Shown: positions 1-7,942 of the stretch, piece by piece
Layout: every line of letters starts with the position of its first letter
Position numbering within the stretch: position 1 is the stretch's first letter
DNA from: Spirosoma sp.
Lineage (GTDB): Bacteria > Bacteroidota > Bacteroidia > Cytophagales > Spirosomataceae
DNA length: 64,000 bases
Reading direction: 5' to 3'
NCBI RefSeq assembly: GCF_026391055.1
Contig: NZ_JAPLET010000030.1
Location: 310,001 to 374,000 of the forward strand
Notes under the pieces: model-generated
What the model was told of the DNA's origin: nothing
The model's database searches: none
Seen by the model: only the letters and a program-made list of their open reading frames with translations
Position numbers and translations under genes: made by a program

Positions 1-1246
1 AACCGGCAATTAATTTCAGGGCTTCGTCCATGTAAATCTCGGCCGTGTTTTCACCCAGACTGGTCCGGCTGATGTACTCGTACCGTTTAAAGCTGTTGAA
101 GTCTACTTTCGTGAGCATATACCCGAAAGCATCGTTCGTCAGGCCAAATAACAAAGGCACATGGGCGTGCATGTGTCGCTTTAGGTAATACCCGATGTTC
201 GGCAGGGCTTCGCCGGGAATGGTCAGTACCTGTGCGCTGCCAATGTTGAGGAGGTTCACTTGAGCCACCACCTTATCCCCGGCGGCAATGGGGTACTTCA
301 ACGGTGAGTTCTTGACGATGTACTTCATCACCTCCGACTCGATGGGAAATGTAATGTTACGGGTGGTACAGAATAAGGTAGGGTTCGATTGCGGCTCAAC
401 GGGAGTTACGATACGCAGGGCTTCGTCGGCCAGCAGCTCGCCAATGCGGATACATTCTTCCCAGGTATTGGCTTCTTTGCCATTCTCCCGCCGGTTGTCG
501 GCCGTGACCATGCCGCCCTGAGCGCCGTTCATGAACAGGGCCACACCCCCCACTTTCGACTCGATTCGCTGACAAAGCGGACCACATAAATCCGGACTGA
601 GGATACCTCGGTCCGAGCCGATCACCTCCGGATGAATGGCGTAGTTGACCAGCGTTACAATGGGCTTTCCGGTATTCGTGCCAGATGTAGCAATAGCTTG
701 TATGACCCCACAGCGAGGGTCATATAACGCCGGAGCATAATAGTTGTAGGCAATTTGCCCTTTGGCATCGCCAACGGCAATTTTCAGGGTGGCCGGACTT
801 GCCGTTGCCAGTGCTTCATTAACGGCATCGGCAATGGCGTGTACGCATTTGTCCAGATACGGAAGGTCGGCAAACGACTCCCCTTTTTCGTTCGGGAAGC
901 CATAGGCATCCGGGCCACTGTGGGTGTGCGTAGCACCGATCAGGATATTTTCGGGTGGAATTCCCTTGATGAGCGCCCTCGATTTGTTACCCAGTACCGA
1001 TGGCCAGCCCAGGTTATCGACGCTGACGATGGCAACGCGCGTACTCCCCCGTTCGAAAACACAGGCCCGGACAAATAACTCCCCTTTTGCCTCGACCGCT
1101 TTTTTGGGCGTACCAATTCCGCCGGAAACGGGCAGCAACGGGTTGGGCGTAATCAGCCGGACAGCCGCCCCTACCTTAAAGACTTGGGCGGAAACGGAAA
1201 CGACCGTCAGGCCGAAGAATAGAAGCGCAACGACGATTTTTTTCAT
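1..1246 (-). CDS. Neutral/alkaline ceramidase-like secreted hydrolase, 3' end outside window
   Basis: The reverse strand reads open from an ATG at 1246 to the left edge, giving about 415 residues of an incomplete protein. It begins with a signal peptide (MKKIVVALLFFGLTVVSVSAQ) and continues as a mature protein starting near VFKVGAAVRLITP. The motif GATHTHSGPDAYG, followed by conserved blocks around NYAIHPEVIG and FMNGAQGGM, matches the N-terminal catalytic domain of the neutral/alkaline non-lysosomal ceramidase family, where the His residues bind zinc. Bacteroidetes carry many members of this family next to SusCD genes, and most have no proven ceramide substrate. It lies directly downstream of the SusD gene on the same strand, with a long hairpin filling the gap, so it may be the enzyme of this SusCD locus. 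The family call is secure; the substrate is not known. Confidence 0.85.
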   Translation of the reverse strand, partial: MKKIVVALLFFGLTVVSVSAQVFKVGAAVRLITPNPLLPVSGGIGTPKKAVEAKGELFVRACVFERGSTRVAIVSVDNLGWPSVLGNKSRALIKGIPPENILIGATHTHSGPDAYGFPNEKGESFADLPYLDKCVHAIADAVNEALATASPATLKIAVGDAKGQIAYNYYAPALYDPRCGVIQAIATSGTNTGKPIVTLVNYAIHPEVIGSDRGILSPDLCGPLCQRIESKVGGVALFMNGAQGGMVTADNRRENGKEANTWEECIRIGELLADEALRIVTPVEPQSNPTLFCTTRNITFPIESEVMKYIVKNSPLKYPIAAGDKVVAQVNLLNIGSAQVLTIPGEALPNIGYYLKRHMHAHVPLLFGLTNDAFGYMLTKVDFNSFKRYEYISRTSLGENTAEIYMDEALKLIAG

Positions 1247-1262
1247 GTCAGCTAAACCGTTA

Positions 1263-1338
1263 GGTGGTTTTTTCGGTGTTCTTGTATGGTGTCAGTTTCT
1301 CAAAGCTGATACCATACAAGAACACCGAAAAAACCACC
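1263..1338 (-). terminator. Long perfect stem-loop between susD and ceramidase-like gene
   Basis: Positions 1263-1290 and 1311-1338 are perfect 28-bp inverted repeats separated by 20 nt; a wobble pair and four more base pairs can form inside the loop. The stem starts 15 nt after the SusD stop codon and ends 16 nt before the ATG of the next gene, so it occupies nearly all of the gap. On the minus-strand transcript it would form a very stable hairpin acting as terminator, attenuator or mRNA 3'-end protector. Function is inferred. Confidence 0.75.
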
Positions 1339-1353
1339 ACAGAAACAAAAAAT

Positions 1354-2997
1354 CTACCAGGGTTTACCGGTTCCCTGAACCAGCCAGGGTTTCGACCAGG
1401 CACTGTTTTTCCCGTCGGATTGCGAGTTTGTGGTCACCTCCAGTTTATCGACGGCCGCACCGGCATTGGCTTTGTTGAGGTTCAGCTCATCCCGCATATA
1501 GTAAAACCGCAGCGGCAGGGCTTTCCGTTTGGCAGCAACACCCGCCGACAGGGCCGGTAAGCCCGTTCGCCGGTAGTCGAACCAGGCCTCCGTGGCGTTG
1601 GTCCAGCTCGCAATCCATTTCTGCCCGATTATCTGTGCCTGTGTACCCTCGTAAGCGACCCCTTTCTGCATAATAAACGTGGGATAGCTGCTGGCTACTC
1701 CCCAGGTAGTGAGCGATGCTTTAACCCCGGCTTCGTACTGCGTTTTGGCATCTCCGGCAGCCCAGCCTTTCAGGGCCGCTTCGGCCAGAATAAACCGCAC
1801 TTCAGCCGCCGACATCAGCCGGGCTTTCAGCAACGAGCCTTTGGCCTGCATGTATATCTCATTCAGATACGAAACGTGCGGATTAACCGAGGTCTGGCCC
1901 GGTGTCGGGTTGAAGTTATAGCCCGATGGCAGCTGCGATACGCTGGGGGGTAACCCTACGTAATTTGGGTCGGTATCGATGGGTGTTGCGCCCACTTTGT
2001 CCGGCGACAGGTACCGCACACCATTTACAATCTTGTCTGTACCGGCGGGCAGCGTGGCATCGACCGAGAGGGGAATCTCTACCTTCTTCGCCCAGATCGC
2101 GAGCCGTGGGTCATTGGTAGCCTGCATCGGTTTGAGCAGGGTCGAACACATTTTTATCCGGCGGTAGTTGCTGCCGCTGATGTCGAATACCGTATTTGAC
2201 GGCCAGGCATCCCCCGAGTTATTACCCACAAACGCCATGGTGGCATCGGCCGATGCATCATCGATAATTGGGTACTGAGCTGGATTGGCAACAATCTTCT
2301 CGATACCCGCTTTGGCTACATCGGGCTGTTTGGCCGAAATGCGCATCAAGTACCGGAGCTTGAGCGAATTGGCCAGTTTCTGCCATTTGGTCGGATCGCC
2401 CCCGTAATACACATCGGCACTTTCCACAATGCTGGAATAGGCCGTTTTTGGTTTCGACAGCAAGGTGCTGGCTTTGTCCAGATCGGCCAGAATACCCGCG
2501 TAAATGGTGGCCTGATCGTCAAATTTAGGCGTAATGTAGTCGGCCCCACCCGCTTCACCTTTCAGCGCATTGGTATAGGGCGCATCGCCCCACAGATCGG
2601 TGATCAGGCCGAAGATCATGGATTTCATGACCAGCGCGACCCCCTGCTGAAACTCCATATTGAGCGTAACCGACCGCTGGTAGAGCAGATCATTGTTGCG
2701 GAGCAGGTCGTAGTAAGGGGTCCAGCTTTGGTCGCCCCCCCAGTCGTAGTCGTTGTGCCCGTTAAACCAGGCATCTTTCTGCGTGTGCTGAACCACCCCG
2801 GCAATGTCCTGAAAGCCAAGGTTTACGAAGGCTTTCCCGGTTTCGGTGAGGACGGTGGGCAGAATCAGGTTCGGGTTGACCGTTTCGGGCTGAACGCCGT
2901 TGGGGTTTATATTCAACTGGCTCAGGTCTTTACAGGAAAACAGGAAAGACACAAACAGAACCAGACAGACAGTATTTTTTTTAAGGATATTTTTCAT
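1354..2997 (-). CDS. SusD/RagB-type nutrient-binding outer membrane lipoprotein
   Basis: A 547-residue protein with a lipoprotein signal peptide (lipobox LFSC near residue 22, after LVLFVSFLF) and the N-terminal block LSQLNINPNGVQPETVNPNLILP, typical of the SusD-like_2 subgroup. The middle contains the helical TPR-like pattern of SusD proteins (RNNDLLYQRSV, MKSMIFGLITDLWGDAPYTNAL), and the C-terminus carries QKWIASWTNATEAWFDYRRTG. SusD proteins cap the SusC porin on the cell surface and hold the glycan or peptide ligand. It follows the SusC gene by 21 bp on the same strand, the standard pair. The SusD-like_2 subgroup is often found in loci whose ligand is not a classical polysaccharide, so the substrate is left open. 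Confidence 0.95.
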   Translation of the reverse strand: MKNILKKNTVCLVLFVSFLFSCKDLSQLNINPNGVQPETVNPNLILPTVLTETGKAFVNLGFQDIAGVVQHTQKDAWFNGHNDYDWGGDQSWTPYYDLLRNNDLLYQRSVTLNMEFQQGVALVMKSMIFGLITDLWGDAPYTNALKGEAGGADYITPKFDDQATIYAGILADLDKASTLLSKPKTAYSSIVESADVYYGGDPTKWQKLANSLKLRYLMRISAKQPDVAKAGIEKIVANPAQYPIIDDASADATMAFVGNNSGDAWPSNTVFDISGSNYRRIKMCSTLLKPMQATNDPRLAIWAKKVEIPLSVDATLPAGTDKIVNGVRYLSPDKVGATPIDTDPNYVGLPPSVSQLPSGYNFNPTPGQTSVNPHVSYLNEIYMQAKGSLLKARLMSAAEVRFILAEAALKGWAAGDAKTQYEAGVKASLTTWGVASSYPTFIMQKGVAYEGTQAQIIGQKWIASWTNATEAWFDYRRTGLPALSAGVAAKRKALPLRFYYMRDELNLNKANAGAAVDKLEVTTNSQSDGKNSAWSKPWLVQGTGKPW

Positions 2998-3018
2998 GGC
3001 TAACTAGTTTTGACGTGC

Positions 3019-6000
3019 TTAGAACGTGAGACCGAGTCTGAAACCAACCGGAATAACCCAGGGCGTTACGTTGTAGCGTTCAATTCCCTGTTTGAACTGG
3101 GTACCTGCCTGCGGGCTGGCCTGGGGCTGGAAAGCCATTTCGGGGTCGACATTGATTTTGGCAGCGGTCCAGAGAATAATGTTGCGGCTGTAGACCGAGA
3201 AACTGGCGTTCTGCAAACCAATGGACTTTACAAATTTGGCGGGCAGGTCGTAACCCAGCGAAATCTCCCGCAGCTTCACAAACGAGGCATCGAAGGTAGC
3301 CGCCCGGGTAAAGCTCCAGGGGTAATTGTCGCCATAGGGGATGATTTTGGTATCGGCACCACCCAGATTTTCGGTGTAGCCGATGATGTTTCCTTTGTCA
3401 TCGTACTGCGCCAGTACACCCGGATTGAACACACCATAGGCATAGGTTTTACCCCCAAACTCAAACGGATAGCCGCCGTATGCACTGGTTGGTCCGCCCA
3501 CAATCGGGAAGTTGTTACCGTGAATTTTGATGTACTGATCGGCATTCTCGACCAGCCAGTTGCGAAGTGCATCGCCGGTCCGGCCGCCGGGGTTGATCAG
3601 GTTGTCCAGAAACCGCTGCGAACGCAGGTCAGATTCCATGTAGCGGTACGTCTGCGATACGAAATCCCCACCCGACCGCCAGTCGAGCGAGAAGTTAAGC
3701 GTGAAGCCTTTGTACGAAAGAGAGCTCTGCGCGCCCAGGATGAAGTTGGGGTTGAAATTTCCGATTTTGTTTTTGGAGGTCGACGCACTCCTGCTCTGCC
3801 ACGAACCGTCGTTATCCAGAATCGGGTAACCGAAGTAAGGCGAGTTTTTGTCGGTTACGGTAATGATTTCCGCGTCGTAAATGTCCCCTACTTTATCGCC
3901 TACGTACGTCCAGGCACCGCCCTTGGCATCGGTCCACAACGTATAGTACGGGATGCTCTCCGCCAGTTCCTTGATGCGGGTCGTGTTCTTGGTGAAGTTC
4001 GTGGTCAGGTCCCAGCGCAGGCCGCCTTTGTCGACCAGCGTACCGCCCAGCGAGAGTTCAACACCCCGGCTTTCGAGCAAACCGGCGTTGATGCTCTTGG
4101 TCGTAAAGCCCGAAGACGGGGCAATCTGCGAAGGCAGGATCTGGTTTCGGTTTTCGGAGGTATAGTACGTTCCCGAGAACCGAAGCCGGTTCCGGAACAT
4201 GTTGTAGTCGATCCCTACTTCATACGATGTGGCGATCTCCGGTTTTAAATTCGGCAGCAGGATACCGCCCGATTTAGACAGACGGGTTACGCCATTCCAC
4301 GCCCCGGCATCGCCCAGGGTAGCAAACAGGCTGTACGGATTGGCATCGTTACCCACCTGCGCGACACCGCCCCGAATCTTGAACAGATCGACGCTGTTAG
4401 GCATATGGATCATTTCATTGAGCAGCACACTCAGCGAAGCCGACGGGTAGAAGTACGACCGATTGTCGACCGGCAGCGTACTCGACCAGTCGTTGCGGGC
4501 GGTCAGGTCGAGGTAGATCATATCTTTAAAACCCAAATTGGCCGTTCCGTAAACGCTGTAAATAGCCCGTTTGTACAGGTAGTTATTATACTGAAGGTTG
4601 TTCGGTGCTATGTTCTGAATGGTGTATAAACCCGGAATAATCAGTCCTGCGCCATTTCGGCTGCTGGTGCTCAGGTCGGACGATTGCGAATACCGGTTAT
4701 TTCCCCCGGCCGATACCACCACGCTCAAGGCATTGATCCGCTTGGTGTAGGTGGCCAGGAAGTCGGCGTTGCGTTCGTAGCGTTTGAGGTTGATCAGCCC
4801 GTAGGCGCCGTTCGGTTCACCAGTGTAGCTCTTGGCGATTTTGGTTTCCCGCTGTTCCGAGTAGGTATCGAGCGCGTAGCGGCCCATCAGTTTGATGTCG
4901 GGCGTAAGCTGCCATTCAGCTTTGAGGTTGCCAAACACCCGGTCGCGGACGTAGCTGTTATTCACCTCGTAGGCCAGGAAGTAGGGATTATTGTAGTTGC
5001 CAATGCTTTGCGACTTCTGTTGCAACCCCTCTTTACCGGGCACCCAGTAATCCCGGAGGTCATTGATGTCGATGTGCGAGCCAACGGCATAAGCCCATTG
5101 CAGCGGGTTGGTGCCCCGTTCGCCAGCGGGTCGGTTGTTGGAGTTGTTGCGGCTGAAGTCCAGGTTGGTGCTTAGCGTCAGCTTATCATTAACGCGCACC
5201 GATGTATTGATTGCCAGCGTATTCTTGAATAGATCGGAGTTCGGCACAATGCCCCGGCTGTTCATGTTCGAATAAGACAGCCGGTAGGTAACCTTCTCCG
5301 AGTTGTTGGAAATAGACACCCCGTTGGTACTGGTAATGCCGGTCCGGACAAAATCCCGGATGTTGTTGGGATGTGACACCAGGGGTGTAGGAATTTGCTT
5401 ACCGTCGGGACCTATGGGACTGTTCCACTGGATGGCGTTATAACCTTTGTCCAGTTCGGGGCCAACGCCCCCCGACGAACTCTCGTCGATTTGCAGGATA
5501 CCGCCCGGATAGGGGTTATTTTCCGGCGTAAAGGGCAGAATACCGGTAGCAAATTTAGAACCCATTTTCAGGTATTTGTAAGGCTGGTCAAAAACGGTAT
5601 TCGACGTAACCGACACGGTCATCTTCTGCGATTTGGAGCCACTCTTGGTCGTGATCAGCACCACGCCGTTAGCCGCCCGCGAGCCATACAGGGCAGCCGC
5701 GCTGGGGCCTTTCAGGATGGATATGTTCTCCACATCGTCAGGGTTGATGTCAGAAATAGCGTTTCCGTAATCGACGCGATTGTCATTACCAATCTGGCTG
5801 ACGTTGTTGAGGGAGTTGGCAACCGGAACCCCATCGACAACAAACAGCGGCTGGTTATCCGTATTAAGGGATTTGGCCCCGCGAATGATCATGCTCACCG
5901 ACGAACCCGACGGCCCCGTTGAGCTGATCTGTACGCCCGGCACGCGACCGGCCAGTGAGTTCAGCACATTTTCCTGCGCCACCCGGCTCAGGTCTTTACC

Positions 6001-6432
6001 CTGCACTTCGCCCACGGCATACCCCAGTGAGCGGGCTTCGCGCTTGATACCCAGCGCCGTAACGACTACTTCGCCCAGTACTTCGTTATTCTCGACCAGC
6101 GCCACATCAATGACCGACCGGTTTCCGACGGTAACCTCCTGCGTTTTGTAGCCGATGAACGAATAAACGAGCACCGCATTGTCGGCATTTACGGTAATGG
6201 CATAATTACCCCGTTGGTCGGTCACGGTTCCGAGCTGAGTGCCTTTGATCAGCACATTGACGCCCGCCACAGCCTGGTTGTTCACGCCTAGGGTAACGTT
6301 CCCGGTGATCATTCGGGCCGGTTTGCTCTTAGCTGGTCCGCTGGCCAGCGCATGCACAGCGCAAACCCCCATCAGCAGAGCGATGGCCAGCGTTTTCCTC
6401 AGAATCAGCTGAAATGTAGAAAGTGGTTTCAT
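3019..6432 (-). CDS. SusC/RagA-type TonB-dependent outer membrane transporter
   Basis: An 1137-residue TonB-dependent transporter. After a signal peptide (residues 1 to about 30) comes a carboxypeptidase-regulatory-like domain (about 42-115, including GNYAITVNADNAVLVYSFIG), then the SusC plug region (about 118-240) with GEVVVTALGIKREARSLGYA, SLAGRVPGVQ and the SusC signature AALYGSRAANGVVLITTKSG. The remainder is a beta-barrel ending in the aromatic strand FRLGLTF. It imports oligomers captured by the adjacent SusD using energy from TonB-ExbBD. There is no N-terminal STN (secretin/TonB short) domain, so direct signalling to a FecR-type anti-sigma factor is not expected, which fits the stub anti-sigma gene just upstream. 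Length and domain order are normal. Confidence 0.96.
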   Translation of the reverse strand: MKPLSTFQLILRKTLAIALLMGVCAVHALASGPAKSKPARMITGNVTLGVNNQAVAGVNVLIKGTQLGTVTDQRGNYAITVNADNAVLVYSFIGYKTQEVTVGNRSVIDVALVENNEVLGEVVVTALGIKREARSLGYAVGEVQGKDLSRVAQENVLNSLAGRVPGVQISSTGPSGSSVSMIIRGAKSLNTDNQPLFVVDGVPVANSLNNVSQIGNDNRVDYGNAISDINPDDVENISILKGPSAAALYGSRAANGVVLITTKSGSKSQKMTVSVTSNTVFDQPYKYLKMGSKFATGILPFTPENNPYPGGILQIDESSSGGVGPELDKGYNAIQWNSPIGPDGKQIPTPLVSHPNNIRDFVRTGITSTNGVSISNNSEKVTYRLSYSNMNSRGIVPNSDLFKNTLAINTSVRVNDKLTLSTNLDFSRNNSNNRPAGERGTNPLQWAYAVGSHIDINDLRDYWVPGKEGLQQKSQSIGNYNNPYFLAYEVNNSYVRDRVFGNLKAEWQLTPDIKLMGRYALDTYSEQRETKIAKSYTGEPNGAYGLINLKRYERNADFLATYTKRINALSVVVSAGGNNRYSQSSDLSTSSRNGAGLIIPGLYTIQNIAPNNLQYNNYLYKRAIYSVYGTANLGFKDMIYLDLTARNDWSSTLPVDNRSYFYPSASLSVLLNEMIHMPNSVDLFKIRGGVAQVGNDANPYSLFATLGDAGAWNGVTRLSKSGGILLPNLKPEIATSYEVGIDYNMFRNRLRFSGTYYTSENRNQILPSQIAPSSGFTTKSINAGLLESRGVELSLGGTLVDKGGLRWDLTTNFTKNTTRIKELAESIPYYTLWTDAKGGAWTYVGDKVGDIYDAEIITVTDKNSPYFGYPILDNDGSWQSRSASTSKNKIGNFNPNFILGAQSSLSYKGFTLNFSLDWRSGGDFVSQTYRYMESDLRSQRFLDNLINPGGRTGDALRNWLVENADQYIKIHGNNFPIVGGPTSAYGGYPFEFGGKTYAYGVFNPGVLAQYDDKGNIIGYTENLGGADTKIIPYGDNYPWSFTRAATFDASFVKLREISLGYDLPAKFVKSIGLQNASFSVYSRNIILWTAAKINVDPEMAFQPQASPQAGTQFKQGIERYNVTPWVIPVGFRLGLTF

Positions 6433-6490
6433 GCGTGTTCGGTTATAAATAGTCAGTAAATACAGAAAAAAAAGGCTACCCGTGTTTCGC

Positions 6491-6688
6491 TTATTCCGTT
6501 TGCGGGTCAGGTTCAGTCTGGTAGTCGTGTTGATTCAATAAGGCAGTAAAGAAGGTTTGTAGCACCTCCGAATATGCCCGGACAGCGTCTTCATCATGCA
6601 GGCCAGCCAGAAATTCGTCCAGTTCTGCTCGCGTCAGGTTGTTACGGAGAAGTTGTTGGATCAGATAGTTACTGTCAGACGTTGACAT
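6491..6688 (-). CDS. 65-residue stub resembling the N-terminus of a FecR-type anti-sigma factor
   Basis: A 65-residue ORF starting with MSTSDSNYLIQQLLRNNLTRAELDEFLAGL. The pattern of a short helix, then LLRxxLTxAELDEFLAxL, resembles the cytoplasmic sigma-binding N-terminus of Bacteroidetes FecR-family anti-sigma proteins. No transmembrane helix and no periplasmic FecR domain follow: the frame stops at 6491 and SusC begins 58 bp later. It sits exactly where a full anti-sigma gene would be, between the ECF sigma gene and SusC. It could be a decayed remnant, a minimal soluble anti-sigma peptide, or an unrelated small protein. The reading frame is clean and translation looks plausible; the assignment rests on pattern and position only. 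Confidence 0.55.
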   Translation of the reverse strand: MSTSDSNYLIQQLLRNNLTRAELDEFLAGLHDEDAVRAYSEVLQTFFTALLNQHDYQTEPDPQTE

Positions 6689-6710
6689 TGTATCGTAACC
6701 TTTAGCTGGT

Positions 6711-6729
6711 TTGCCAGTAATACTGGCAA
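6711..6729. promoter_or_regulatory. 19-bp perfect palindrome upstream of the stub ORF and susC
   Basis: TTGCCAGTAATACTGGCAA is a perfect palindrome around a central A, lying 22 bp before the ATG of the small ORF at 6688 that leads into susC-susD. Its position over the presumed leader suggests an operator or a small mRNA hairpin. It is too short and lacks a U-run to be a convincing terminator. No cognate regulator is identifiable. Confidence 0.4.
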
Positions 6730-6898
6730 CATCATATAAAGGACTATCCGTAAGCCACTTATTTTTTCAACGAGCAGCAACTGACCAGCACCTGCGACTT
6801 TAGATATTGATGCTCCAGGGGACCGCAAGCCGGGTGGCCGGAGTCAGGCGGTTCTCTACACTATTCACCATGTATGAACCGGGTACCTATATAGGTAT

Positions 6899-7441
6899 CT
6901 AAGAAAGTGAGAAATCCAGCTTTTCGCGCAGGAGCTGCTTGGCTTTTACGAGCTGATTTTTAACGGTGTTTTTGGAAATACGCAGCATTTCGGCAATCTC
7001 CTGATACGACTTGCCGCCCTCTACATTCAGGAGTAAAATCATCTTTCGCTTTTCGGAAAGCGAACTGATGGCTACTTCGAGCAACTGAATGCGGGCTTCC
7101 TGATCGTCAGGATCTTCCGGAAGGCTCTGCATCTGTTCCATGTAGCGTTGCCGAAGGAGCTGGCTTTTTTCAACCTGCTTCAGATAGTCGAACGCCATGT
7201 TTCGAAGGCAGGTAAACAGATAGGAATTGAAGTTCAGGCCCGGATTAATTTGGGCACGTCGCTCCCAGATTTTTATGAATACGTCATGAATCATGTTCTC
7301 GGCCTCCTCCTGATCTTTTACCAGATACAGACAAAATTTGAGGGCTGGCAAACGGTAATGCCGGTAGAGTTTTGCAAATGCAGCCTGGTCGCCCTGAATG
7401 ACGTTGCCAAGGATAGATTCGAGTGAATAGGTACTATTCAT
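6899..7441 (-). CDS. ECF-type RNA polymerase sigma-70 factor, Bacteroidetes SusCD-associated family
   Basis: A 180-residue extracytoplasmic-function sigma factor. Region 2 spans about residues 20-90 (AFAKLYRHYRLPALKFCLYLV, then AENMIHDVFIKIWERR and YLFTCLRNMAFDYLK), and region 4 spans about 120-175, with the helix-turn-helix SYQEIAEMLRISKNTVKNQLVKAKQLL. It recruits RNA polymerase to target promoters. Normally such a factor is held by a membrane FecR protein that senses an STN-containing SusC; here the downstream gene is only a 65-residue stub and SusC lacks STN, so control must differ or be lost. A 14-bp palindrome (TACCTATATAGGTA, 6884-6897) abuts the stop codon. Family call is firm. Confidence 0.93.
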   Translation of the reverse strand: MNSTYSLESILGNVIQGDQAAFAKLYRHYRLPALKFCLYLVKDQEEAENMIHDVFIKIWERRAQINPGLNFNSYLFTCLRNMAFDYLKQVEKSQLLRQRYMEQMQSLPEDPDDQEARIQLLEVAISSLSEKRKMILLLNVEGGKSYQEIAEMLRISKNTVKNQLVKAKQLLREKLDFSLS

Positions 7442-7511
7442 GGAGGAGGTTTGTGGTAAGGGTTGGGTAAACTAAGGACTACGAATCTTTTACTATGATT
7501 CTGACATATAT

Positions 7512-7526
7512 CCAAATTATATTTGG
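7512..7526. promoter_or_regulatory. Dyad operator-like site, copy 1
   Basis: CCAAATTATATTTGG: 6-bp arms CCAAAT/ATTTGG around TAT, extended by AT on both sides to 8-bp arms. A related, degenerate half (CCAAATATTTCG) follows at 7535-7546. The motif contains TATATTTG, which fits the Bacteroidetes -7 consensus TAnnTTTG on the plus strand, so it could be an operator overlapping a promoter. No good -33 element is visible. Confidence 0.45.
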
Positions 7527-7597
7527 ATCATTTGCCAAATATTTCGTATATAATTGACTAAGAACTAGCAATCTCGCGTTCACATACCCTCACATCG

Positions 7598-7612
7598 CCA
7601 AATTATATTTGG
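7598..7612. promoter_or_regulatory. Dyad operator-like site, copy 2
   Basis: A second exact copy of CCAAATTATATTTGG lies 86 bp (centre to centre) from the first, with arms extended to 7 bp by the flanking G and C. Two exact copies of a dyad in one divergent spacer suggest a dimeric regulator binding site. The spacing is close to eight helical turns, which would place both copies on nearly the same DNA face. Confidence 0.45.
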
Positions 7613-7942
7613 CATCCTCCCGATCTTCGAAACAAATATAGAGCACGATATTTCAATAAATCTTCGCACTTTGCGTATTAATACCCTCTATTTGCGCAAA
7701 CGGCGCCGATTTTATATTTACATAATCAAAGACGACAGCCCCTTTCGTTAATCGCTTAGTATCAGGACTTTATTTATACCCTCTTTCGGGCCTTTTTAAC
7801 AATTAAATAATACGCGCTTCATCTTTATCACACCTTCCGTTCAGTATAAGCTGAGCCAGTTTTTCGATGCGTATAAAATTTACCGGACCGCAGATAGCCC
7901 GATAGCGCTGCTTTGCCGTATATCAATTGAACCTCGACTATT

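Larger units (their letters stand above)
7442..7942. other. Non-coding divergent spacer, AT-rich, with repeated dyad motif
   Basis: About 500 bp between the sigma factor (minus) and the propeller/toroid gene (plus) contains no credible ORF. It is clearly more AT-rich than the flanking genes and holds two identical copies of a 15-bp dyad (7512-7526 and 7598-7612). It must hold the promoters for both divergent units. Confidence 0.6.

Noticed and set aside
3010..4248. 412-codon plus-strand ORF antisense to susC
   Set aside because: It mirrors the SusC gene, which has clear domains on the other strand. The antisense protein has no recognisable motif and arises from codon bias.
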